Shown here: one piece after another, positions 7,610 through 15,441 of the stretch | How the letters are laid out: each line of letters begins with the position of its first letter | How positions within the stretch are numbered: position 1 is the stretch's first letter | From: Nitrospirillum amazonense | GTDB lineage: Bacteria; Pseudomonadota; Alphaproteobacteria; Azospirillales; Azospirillaceae | Assembly: GCF_007828045.1 (NCBI RefSeq) | Contig: NZ_VITN01000038.1 | Span: forward strand, 1-35,926 | Length of the DNA stretch: 35,926 bases | Direction: 5' to 3' | Translations under genes and position numbers: made by a program | The notes under the pieces: model-generated | Seen by the model: only the letters and a program-made list of their open reading frames with translations | What the model was told of the DNA's origin: nothing | Database searches by the model: none

Positions 7610-7649
7610 CTGGGGGTTTTGACCCGGGGGTTTTGACAGGGGTTCTGAC
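7600..7649 (+). repeat. Short direct repeats of GGGGTTTTGAC
   Basis: Four copies of the 11-mer lie at 7600-7610, 7613-7623, 7627-7637 and 7639-7649 (the last with one change, TTCTGAC), spaced 12-14 bp apart. The first copy contains the last codons and the TGA of the isochorismatase gene, so the array looks like slippage of the gene end. Copies have slightly variable spacing and no CRISPR-like spacers. Confidence 0.8.
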
Positions 7650-7777
7650 CCTGCCCATCCGCCGCTCTCCAAAATACCCAGGTAGGGACAAGTGATGGAA
7701 AAGACGCAGATTTGTTGATCCCCCTCCTTTTCGCGCCCGCGGATCACCGTTTGATCACAGGCCAAGGCCAACCCCGG

Positions 7778-7805
7778 CACGCTTGAAAGGGGCGGCGCCC
7801 GCTCA
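7778..7805 (+). other. Hairpin upstream of the autotransporter gene
   Basis: CTTGA and TCAAG flank an inner GGGCG/CGCCC pairing, forming an imperfect hairpin about 35 bp before the autotransporter start. There is no T run. It could shape the 5' untranslated region of the adhesin mRNA or end transcripts from the gene before; I cannot tell which. Confidence 0.3.
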
Positions 7806-7838
7806 AGGGCGCGCCAAGATCAGGGCGGGGAGGGCCAT

Positions 7839-10800
7839 ATGGGGCTTCATTCGGGCACGGCGGCGCGGCTGCTGAAGGGCGGGTCCTCCTTGCTGGCGGT
7901 GGGTGTCGCGCTGGTGGCGGGATCGGCGCGGGCGCAGGATGTCACGCTCACCGGGGCCACCATCGGCTATGCCAACGCCGGCGCGCTGGGGGCGTTGCTG
8001 GTTGCCGGCACGGCCACAGTGACGGGCGGCACCGTGGCGGGCATCGCCAACACCGGCACCATCGCCACCCTGACCAATGACGGCACGCTGACCGGAACCT
8101 TTGGCGTGCTGAACCAAGGCAGCATCGGCGCGCTGGTGCAGAACGGCACCATCCAGGCATCGGGCATGGCGGTGCGCAATGAGGGCACCATCGCCAGCGT
8201 CAGCATCACCGCCAGCGGCGGCCTCAGCGCCAGTTCCACGGCGTTCTACAACGGGGGCAGCATCGGCACCCTGGTGAACCGGGGCCGCATCGGCGACGGC
8301 ATCGGCTTCGGCCGGCACGCGCTGTTGAATAGCGGCAGCATCGGCACCGTCCTCAACGGCGGGCTGATCAGTGGCTTTTCCGGTGGCGTGGTCAACGCCG
8401 GCACCATGGGCAGCCTGGGCAACACCGGCACCATCGAGGGGCCGGTCATCGCCCTGATGAACCAGGGGACGATCGGCCGGCTGGACAACGGCGGCATCAT
8501 CAACGCCGCCAGTACCGCCTTGTACATCCGCACCCTGGGTGGCGTCGGCCTGCTCAGCAACAGCGGCCTCATCGCCGGCCAGGCCGGCCTGTGGAACGAC
8601 GGCAGCATCGCCACGCTGATCAATACCGGCGCCCTCAGCGGCGGCACCCAGGCCGGGCTGTTGAACCGGGGCTGGATCGGCACGGTGGATAACGGCGCGA
8701 CCATCTACGCCCTGCTCACCGGCCTGGACAATGCCGGCACGCTGGACAGCGTCATCAACAGCGGCACCATCATCGGCCGCAGCGACGGCCTGGTGAACGC
8801 CGGCACCGTGGGCACGTTCAGCAACAGCGGCACCCTGACCAGCAGCCGGGGGGAGGCGATCTATAACGGCCAGGGAACCCTGGCCCTGCTGGACAACAGC
8901 GGCACCCTCAGCGGCTACAAGGCCATCGCCAACGCCGCCAGCCTGGGCCAGGTGACCAACAGCGGGTTGATCAGCGGCACGGGGTTCGCGCTGGATCTGT
9001 CGGGCACCACGGGCACCATCGCCAACAGCGGCACCATCGTCGGCCCTATCGCCCTGCGGCTGAACAGCGGCGCCACCCTGGCCGGCGTGGTCAACCAGGG
9101 CACCATCATCGGCAACCTCGTGAACCTGTCGATGGATGTCCTGACGCTGGCGGGCGGTTCCGTCCTGGGCACCTACACCGGCACCAACGGCGGCCAGGCC
9201 ATGGTGTCCAGCACGCTGGCCAACGTGGTGCTGGGCGGCGGGCGCCTGCTGCTGAACGATGGTGTGGATGTCGGCGGCCACACCCTGGTGAACGCCGGCG
9301 CCGCCGTGGTGCTGGACACGGTGGTCAGTGTCACCGGCGCCTATGCCCAGGCGCAAGGCGGGCTGGATCTGGCCACCGCCACCGCCCGGCTGGTGGTCGG
9401 CGGTGCCGCCCTGATCAGCGGCGGCACGGTCATGACGTCGCCCACGGCCACGGCTACCTATCGGGTGGGCGCCACCGTGGGTACGTTGGTCCAGGGCGGC
9501 GCCGGATCCAGCTATGCCGGCGTCACCGTCGCCAGCGGCATGGCGGGCCTTGCCTTGGCGGGCCAGGCGGCCGGCACCGACCTGCTGGCGCTGGCGGCCA
9601 ACGACTACGTCGGCGACGCCCAGGGCTCCCTGGCCAATACCGCCGCGCTTTCGGCCGTCACGGCCGTCCATATCGCGGCGACCGGCAGCCTGGGCACCCT
9701 GAACAACAGCGGCACCCTGCAGGGAACGGCCTATGCGATCTACGGCGCCGGCACGCTGGACACCGTGGTCAACAGCGGGGTGATCGCCGGCACCATCGTC
9801 AACGCCGCCGCCCACGCCCTGACCATCGCCGGCGGCCTGGGGGGCGCGATCGGCACGCTGACCGGCCTGGCGGGCGGCCCGGGACTGCTGCGCAGCGGCG
9901 GCGACGTGGTCCTGGCCGGCGGCGCCTTGCTGCTGAACGACGCCATCGACGCCGCCGGGCACACGGTGGCCAACGCCGGCGCCACCGTGGCGCTGGGCGG
10001 CACGCTGACCATCACCGGTAACTACAGCCAGACCGGTGGCACCCTGGCGCTGGGCGCCAACACGCTGGTGGTGACGGAGGCGGCGCAACTGACCGGCGGC
10101 ATGGTGACCACCCGCCTGTCCGCCACCGCCAACCGGATGGCGGGAGAGGTGGCGGGCACCTTGGTCGCGGGTGGCACGGCATCGCGCTATGGCGGCGTGG
10201 CGGTGGATGTCGGCGTCCCCGGCCTGGCGGCGGCGGCGGTGGCGATGACCATCGGCGGGCGGGTGGACCTGGTGGCCACGGCCACCAACGATTATGTCGG
10301 CGGCACCCTGCCGGCGCTGGAGAACGGCAGCGTGATCACGGCCGCCACGGCTGTCCACATCGCCGTGACCGGCAGCCTGGGCACCCTGAACAACAGCGGC
10401 ACCCTGCAGGGAACGGCCTATGCGATCTACGGCGCCGGCACGCTGGACACCGTGGTCAACAGCGGGGTGATCGCCGGCACCATCGTCAACGCCGCCGCCC
10501 ACGCCCTGACCATCGCCGGCGGCCTGGGGGGCGCGATCGGCACGCTGACCGGCCTGGCGGGCGGCCCGGGACTGCTGCGCAGCGGCGGCGACGTGGTCCT
10601 GGCCGGCGGCGCCTTGCTGCTGAACGACGCCATCGACGCCGCCGGGCACACGGTGGCCAACGCCGGCGCCACCGTGGCGCTGGGCGGCACGCTGACCATC
10701 ACCGGTAACTACAGCCAGACCGGTGGCACCCTGGCGCTGGGCGGCAACACCCTGGTGGTGACGGAGACGGCGCAACTGACCGGCGGCATGGTGACCACCC

Positions 10801-13800
10801 GCCTGTCCGCCACCGCCAACCGGATGGCGGGAGAGGTGGCGGGCACCTTGGTCGCGGGTGGCACGGCATCGCGCTATGGCGGCGTGGCGGTGGACGTCGG
10901 CGTCACCGGCTTGTCGGTGGCTGCGGCGGCGATGACTGTCGGCGGGCGGGTGGACCTCGTGGCCACGGCCACCAACGACTATGTCGGCGGCGCCCTGCCG
11001 GCGCTGGCGAACGCCGGCGTGATCACGGCCGCCACGGCCGTCCACGTCGCGGCCACGGGCAGCGTGGGCACCGTCGGCAACACCGGCGCCCTGATGGGCA
11101 CCGTGGCGGCCGTCGCCAACCTCGGCACCGTCGGCCTGCTCAGCAACCAGGGCACCCTCAGCGGCGTGACGCGCGGCCTCTACAACGCCGGCACCATCGG
11201 CACCGTGACCAACAGCGGCCTGATCACCGGCGCGATTGCCCTGTACACCAGCGGCGGCATCGGCGCCGTCGGCAACAGCGGCGTGATCGCGGGGCGGATC
11301 GTCAACGCCTCCCCCAACACGCTCAGCATCAGTGGCGGCGGCGGTGCCATGGGCACCCTGACGGGGCTGGCCGGCGTGCAAGGGGCCATCGTGAGCACCG
11401 GCGCCGACGTGGTGCTGTCGTCCGGCAGCCTTCTGCTGAACGACGCAGTGGACGTGACCGGGCACACGCTGGTCAATAACGGGGCGTCGGTGCTGCTGAC
11501 CAGCATCGTCAGCGTGACCGGCAACTATGCCCAGACGGGCGGCACCCTGGCGGCGGGCATCGGCGGGACCTCCATGGGTGGATTGGTCGTCGGCGGGGCG
11601 GCCAACCTGACCGGCGGCACCGTGGCCGTGGCGGCGATGGCCGGATCCAACCTGCTGGTGGGGGACAGCTATACCATCGTGGCGGCCGGCAGCCTGACCG
11701 CCACAGGCTTGACCGCCGCCGCCAGCGGTTTCACCGCCACCCTTGGCACAACCACCAGCGGGGCCGCGACCGACCTGGTGCTGACGCTGGTCAGCGACTA
11801 TATCGGCGGCACCCTCGGCACCCTGACCAACAGCGGCGTGCTGTCGGCCGCCACGGCGGTGATGATAACGCCGGCCGGCAGCCTGGGCACCCTGGCGAAC
11901 ACCGGCGCCATCCTGGGCGACGTGGTGAACGCCAGCGCCAACGACCTGGTCGTGACGGGCGGCAGTGGCGGTACGGTGGGCACGCTCGCCGGCGGCGTCA
12001 TCCACAACAGCCTCAGCAACCTGGTCTTCGCCGCTGGCGACCTCAGCCTGGGCGACGCCATCGACGCCACCGGCCACACGGTGACCAATGGCGGCGCGAA
12101 CATCGCCCTGTCCCGCGATGTGGCCATCACCGGCGCCTACACCCAGGCGGCGGGCACCCTGGCCGCCGCCGGCCACGTGCTGAGCGTCAGCGACGCGGCC
12201 CGTGTGACGGGCGGCGTGGTTTCGGCCGGGGTGGGCGCCGGCGGCACCTACCAGGTGGGCGACAGCGTCACCCTGATCCACGGCGGGGTGGGGTCCAGCT
12301 ACGCGGGCGCCACGGTCACCAGCGGCGTTGCCGGCCTGTCGGCCACGGGCGCCGCCAGCGGTACCGATCTGCTGGCCGTGGCCGGCAACGACTATGTCGG
12401 CGGCGGTCTGGACAAGCTCGACATTTCCGGAACGCTCACCAATACCGCCGGCGGCGCCACGGCGTTGTACATTGCGGCCAGCGGCGCCCTGGGCACCTTG
12501 GCCAACAGCGGCATCATCGCCGGTGACATCGTGAACCAGTCAGCCACCCCCCTGGTGATCAGCGGGGGCACGGATGATGCCCCCGGCACGCTGACCGGCG
12601 CCGGCGGGCGGCTGGGCTCCATCACCAGCCGCTTGGCCGATGTGCGCTTCATTTCCGGCACGCTGCTGCTGAACGACCATCTGGATGTCGGCACGCACGG
12701 CGTGGTCAACAGCGGCGCCACCCTGCTGATCAACAGCGCCATCAACATCACTGGTAGCTACAGCCAGACCGGTGGCGGCCTGGTGATCGGAGTCGCCTCC
12801 ACCAGCAGCTACGGCAGCCTGGTGATCAGCGGCAGCGCCAGCCTGGCGGGTGGCTCCGTGACGCTGAAGCCCACGGCCGGCGGGGCGCTGACGGCCGGCA
12901 GCTACACCATCGTGTCGGCGGGAGGCGGGCTCAGCACCGGCGCCTTGGCCCTCACGGCCGCCGGCTACACGGTGACCAGTTCCACCGTGACCAGCGGCGG
13001 CCACACCCAGCTGGTGCTGACCCTGAATGCCGCCAGCACGGGCACGACGGGCGGCAATACGGGTGGAAATGCCGGCGGCGGAAATGCCAGTGGCGGGAAT
13101 ACGGGGGGCTCAACCGGCGGGTCGACCGGCGGCGGGACCGACACTGGGGGTTCGGGCGGCTCCGGCACGGGCGGGACCGGCACCGGGGGAACGGACGGCG
13201 GAACGGGCAACACGGGTGGCACAGGGAATACGGGTGGGACGGGCACCGGTGGCGGCACGGCCACCCCGACGCCCCCCGCTGGCCCCCGCTATGCCGCGGT
13301 GGGCCTGGCCCAGGGTGGGGCGGCCATGGGGGCGGGCGCGGCACTGGACGCCATCGCCGCCAGCGGCGGTGGTGCGGCCACGGCCTTCCAGGCGGCGGTG
13401 CTGACGCCCCTGTCCGGCCTGTCGGTCATGGCGCAACGGCTGGCGGTGGCGCAGCTTGCGCCCAACCAGACGACGCCGCAGATGACCCTGTCCATGACGG
13501 CGCCCACCACCACCGCCATCAGCCAGCATCAGCAGACGGTGGCGGGCCTGATGGCCGGCACCGGCGCCGCTGCCGGTTCCGGCGGTCAGCAGGGTGCCAT
13601 TTGGGGGGAAATCCTTGGCGGTGGCGCCCTGCGCGCCAACAGCGCGGATGCTGCCGGGTATCGCGCCAGCAGCGCCGGCCTGGTGCTGGGCGCGGACTGG
13701 TATGCCGACGACCAGGTGATGGCCGGCCTGGCCTTCAGCTGGCTGAACAGCGCGGCGGTGGGGCAGGGGGTCTCGGCAAACAGCCTGACGCGGGCGGGCA

Positions 13801-14426
13801 GCTATCAGCTGACGGCCTACGGCGTCTGGCGGCCGGACGTCGCCGACCAGCGCCTGTCCGTCGCCGGCCAGGTCAGCTTCGGCTACAACCATTATGACCA
13901 GCGTCGCTGGATCGATTTCCTGGGCGCCCGCGCCAACGCAAATTATGGGGGGGAACAATACCTGGGCAAGGTGACGGTGGGCTATGACCTGCCGCTGACG
14001 GCAACCTTCACCCTGACGCCGCAATACAGCCTGCGCGCCGTGCGCCTGACCAACCACGGGTACCAGGAACACGATGCGGGCGTGGCCGACCTGGCCGTGG
14101 ACGCGCTGGTGACCAGCAACATCACCCAAGAGCTGGGGGCGACGATGGCCACCCAATTCGATACGGGGCTGGGCGCCCTGGTGCCAGAGCTGCGCGTGGC
14201 CTGGGTCCACGATTACCTGAACGGTCCCGTCGCCACCACGGGCGTGCTGGCCGGCGTGGCTTTCGCCAGCACCACGGCCCAGGTCAGCGCCGACGGTGTC
14301 GCCATCGGCGTGGGCGCCACCCTGCGCCAGGGCGACAGCGTCAGCCTGCGCCTGGAATACAACGGGGAATATCGCCGGGATTATCAGGCGCATGCCGGCA
14401 TCCTGCGTGCCACCTGGGCGTTTTGA
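7839..14426 (+). CDS. Giant autotransporter adhesin (type Va), beta-helix passenger
   Basis: This 2195-residue protein starts with a signal peptide ending near residue 32 (SARA-QD). Residues 33 to about 430 are short rungs of the type GTIGTLxNxGTI, typical of right-handed beta-helix passengers. Residues from about 430 to 1730 form five or six long modules of about 230 residues. Each has a gap motif (NDYVGG), TAVHIAATGSLGTL, an LLLNDAIDAAGHTV-like segment and a YSQTGGTL-like segment. A Gly/Thr/Asn-rich, low-complexity linker spans about residues 1735-1810. A membrane beta-barrel from about residue 1915 ends in the aromatic terminus ATWAF. The ATG at 7839 follows GGGGAGGG. Base composition and codon use match the neighbours. 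A surface adhesin or biofilm factor is the best call; the ligand is unknown. Confidence 0.93.
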   Translation: MGLHSGTAARLLKGGSSLLAVGVALVAGSARAQDVTLTGATIGYANAGALGALLVAGTATVTGGTVAGIANTGTIATLTNDGTLTGTFGVLNQGSIGALVQNGTIQASGMAVRNEGTIASVSITASGGLSASSTAFYNGGSIGTLVNRGRIGDGIGFGRHALLNSGSIGTVLNGGLISGFSGGVVNAGTMGSLGNTGTIEGPVIALMNQGTIGRLDNGGIINAASTALYIRTLGGVGLLSNSGLIAGQAGLWNDGSIATLINTGALSGGTQAGLLNRGWIGTVDNGATIYALLTGLDNAGTLDSVINSGTIIGRSDGLVNAGTVGTFSNSGTLTSSRGEAIYNGQGTLALLDNSGTLSGYKAIANAASLGQVTNSGLISGTGFALDLSGTTGTIANSGTIVGPIALRLNSGATLAGVVNQGTIIGNLVNLSMDVLTLAGGSVLGTYTGTNGGQAMVSSTLANVVLGGGRLLLNDGVDVGGHTLVNAGAAVVLDTVVSVTGAYAQAQGGLDLATATARLVVGGAALISGGTVMTSPTATATYRVGATVGTLVQGGAGSSYAGVTVASGMAGLALAGQAAGTDLLALAANDYVGDAQGSLANTAALSAVTAVHIAATGSLGTLNNSGTLQGTAYAIYGAGTLDTVVNSGVIAGTIVNAAAHALTIAGGLGGAIGTLTGLAGGPGLLRSGGDVVLAGGALLLNDAIDAAGHTVANAGATVALGGTLTITGNYSQTGGTLALGANTLVVTEAAQLTGGMVTTRLSATANRMAGEVAGTLVAGGTASRYGGVAVDVGVPGLAAAAVAMTIGGRVDLVATATNDYVGGTLPALENGSVITAATAVHIAVTGSLGTLNNSGTLQGTAYAIYGAGTLDTVVNSGVIAGTIVNAAAHALTIAGGLGGAIGTLTGLAGGPGLLRSGGDVVLAGGALLLNDAIDAAGHTVANAGATVALGGTLTITGNYSQTGGTLALGGNTLVVTETAQLTGGMVTTRLSATANRMAGEVAGTLVAGGTASRYGGVAVDVGVTGLSVAAAAMTVGGRVDLVATATNDYVGGALPALANAGVITAATAVHVAATGSVGTVGNTGALMGTVAAVANLGTVGLLSNQGTLSGVTRGLYNAGTIGTVTNSGLITGAIALYTSGGIGAVGNSGVIAGRIVNASPNTLSISGGGGAMGTLTGLAGVQGAIVSTGADVVLSSGSLLLNDAVDVTGHTLVNNGASVLLTSIVSVTGNYAQTGGTLAAGIGGTSMGGLVVGGAANLTGGTVAVAAMAGSNLLVGDSYTIVAAGSLTATGLTAAASGFTATLGTTTSGAATDLVLTLVSDYIGGTLGTLTNSGVLSAATAVMITPAGSLGTLANTGAILGDVVNASANDLVVTGGSGGTVGTLAGGVIHNSLSNLVFAAGDLSLGDAIDATGHTVTNGGANIALSRDVAITGAYTQAAGTLAAAGHVLSVSDAARVTGGVVSAGVGAGGTYQVGDSVTLIHGGVGSSYAGATVTSGVAGLSATGAASGTDLLAVAGNDYVGGGLDKLDISGTLTNTAGGATALYIAASGALGTLANSGIIAGDIVNQSATPLVISGGTDDAPGTLTGAGGRLGSITSRLADVRFISGTLLLNDHLDVGTHGVVNSGATLLINSAINITGSYSQTGGGLVIGVASTSSYGSLVISGSASLAGGSVTLKPTAGGALTAGSYTIVSAGGGLSTGALALTAAGYTVTSSTVTSGGHTQLVLTLNAASTGTTGGNTGGNAGGGNASGGNTGGSTGGSTGGGTDTGGSGGSGTGGTGTGGTDGGTGNTGGTGNTGGTGTGGGTATPTPPAGPRYAAVGLAQGGAAMGAGAALDAIAASGGGAATAFQAAVLTPLSGLSVMAQRLAVAQLAPNQTTPQMTLSMTAPTTTAISQHQQTVAGLMAGTGAAAGSGGQQGAIWGEILGGGALRANSADAAGYRASSAGLVLGADWYADDQVMAGLAFSWLNSAAVGQGVSANSLTRAGSYQLTAYGVWRPDVADQRLSVAGQVSFGYNHYDQRRWIDFLGARANANYGGEQYLGKVTVGYDLPLTATFTLTPQYSLRAVRLTNHGYQEHDAGVADLAVDALVTSNITQELGATMATQFDTGLGALVPELRVAWVHDYLNGPVATTGVLAGVAFASTTAQVSADGVAIGVGATLRQGDSVSLRLEYNGEYRRDYQAHAGILRATWAF
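9681..10056 (+). repeat. Near-identical internal duplication in the autotransporter, copy 1
   Basis: The 376 bp here recur at 10368-10743 with no difference that I could see, an offset of exactly 687 bp (229 codons). Similarity continues with a few substitutions to about 10215 in copy 1. Synonymous sites are identical too, which means recent duplication or gene conversion rather than protein-level selection alone. Confidence 0.9.
10368..10743 (+). repeat. Near-identical internal duplication in the autotransporter, copy 2
   Basis: This is the partner of 9681-10056. The modules on either side (from about 11000 and 11800) have the same protein layout but diverged DNA, so only this adjacent pair is recent. 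The frame-preserving 687-bp period allows copy number to change without breaking the gene, and could also cause assembly collapse. Confidence 0.9.
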
Positions 14427-14789
14427 CGGCGCGGAGATCCATCCCAGCGCGTGTAGCCCGGGTGTGAACGAATCGCCCCGGCACCATTCCCGCACAGATT
14501 CGGCGAAAGTGTGAAAAACCGCTTGCCCTTTACAGACGGCCGCTCATTTTTAATCAGAATTGATCAGAGGTAGGTGGGCGATTCCCCCGGGTCTACCGTC
14601 GGCACCGCCGCCCGCCCTCTAAATGACGCGAAAAAAGCTTTTGAGAGCTTGACCTTGTTATCGCCCTGTTGGTTAGTCCCTTATCGTCCTTCCGTATAGG
14701 CTGTGGACGATAGTTAGGACGTGGCGGGAGGCCGCCATTTCATTCTATAAGCGGTTAGACCGCATACTTGCAGGGGCCGGAGTACCGAG
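14427..14789. other. 363-bp intergenic region between autotransporter and IalB-like gene
   Basis: I see no gene. An imperfect hairpin at about 14570-14598 (GGTAG/CTACC outside, GGG/CCC inside) may end the autotransporter transcript, though no T run follows. Further on, an AT-richer stretch includes TTGACC at 14649-14654, a fair -35 box without a convincing -10. A pair of inverted arms at 14676-14689 and 14705-14720 follows and is listed separately. Confidence 0.5.
14676..14720. promoter_or_regulatory. Inverted repeat upstream of the IalB-like gene, candidate operator
   Basis: ATCGTCC at 14683-14689 and GGACGAT at 14705-14711 are perfect inverted copies. The pairing extends imperfectly outward (GTCCCTT and AGTTAGGAC) to give arms of 14-16 bases around a 15-base centre. 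It lies 70-115 bp before the next start codon, where a regulator could act. No protein can be named. Confidence 0.35.
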
Positions 14790-15401
14790 ATGAGCATAGT
14801 GGCGAGGGCGGCGTTGGTCGCGATGACGGCCGGCGTGTTGGCGGCGTACACCGGGGCGGCCACCGCCACCGTGGCGGCGGAGCCGGTGAAGACGCCCCCG
14901 CCGGCGACGTCCGTTCCCGCCCCTGCCAACGGCCCGGCCGCCGGCAAAGGCGCCGATGTGACCAAGGCACCGGGCCCGCTGTGGTCCAAGAGCTGCGCCA
15001 AGACCGATGCCGGCGCCGAGATTTGCTATGTCGAGCAGTTCGCCATCGCCACGCCACAGAACGTCATGATGCTGCATGTCCGCGTGGGCTATCTCGGCCC
15101 CGACGGCAAGCCGCGCCTGATCCTGGCGACGCCCTTGGGCGTGCTGCTGCAGCCGGGCATCACCTTGGTGGTGGACCAGGACAAGCCTTTGTCTCTGCCC
15201 TTCGACGCCTGCCAGCAGGGCGGGTGCGTCGCCGCCGCCGACCTTGAAGACGGCAAGGTGTTGGACCACTTCACCGGCGGCAAAGTCCTGGCAGTGCGTT
15301 ATATCAATGGCGACAAGGCCGCCGTCGACATCCCCGTGCAGCTGAGCGGCCTGGCCGCGGCGCTGAAGGCCCTGCCGGCGCCGCCCAAGCGCACCCCGTA
15401 A
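14790..15401 (+). CDS. IalB-like (invasion-associated locus B) secreted protein
   Basis: This 203-residue protein has a signal peptide ending near residue 27-30, then a Pro/Ala-rich linker to about residue 55. The IalB-type domain follows: WSKSCAKTDAGAEICYVEQF, a central RLILATPLGVLLQPGI strand region, and CQQGGCVA near residue 140. Two pairs of cysteines are placed for disulfides, as in the family. IalB was described in Bartonella erythrocyte invasion, but homologs are common in free-living alphaproteobacteria with no known host, where the role is undefined. It lies 40 bp before the TPR-sulfotransferase on the same strand and is probably co-transcribed with it. Confidence 0.85.
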   Translation: MSIVARAALVAMTAGVLAAYTGAATATVAAEPVKTPPPATSVPAPANGPAAGKGADVTKAPGPLWSKSCAKTDAGAEICYVEQFAIATPQNVMMLHVRVGYLGPDGKPRLILATPLGVLLQPGITLVVDQDKPLSLPFDACQQGGCVAAADLEDGKVLDHFTGGKVLAVRYINGDKAAVDIPVQLSGLAAALKALPAPPKRTP

Positions 15402-15441
15402 GCCACCCGCCCTGACCCATTCTGAAAAGCGCTGTGAAGCC

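Noticed and set aside
7803-12281. Open frame of 1492 codons on the minus strand
   Set aside because: It is a shadow of the autotransporter. GC-rich periodic coding DNA keeps the antisense frame open. The translation is Gly/Ala/His/Gln/Arg-rich low-complexity sequence without domains.
13020-13270. Dense short repeats that might be taken for a CRISPR or minisatellite
   Set aside because: They are the Gly/Thr/Asn linker of the autotransporter, in frame, with no fixed repeat length or unique spacers.
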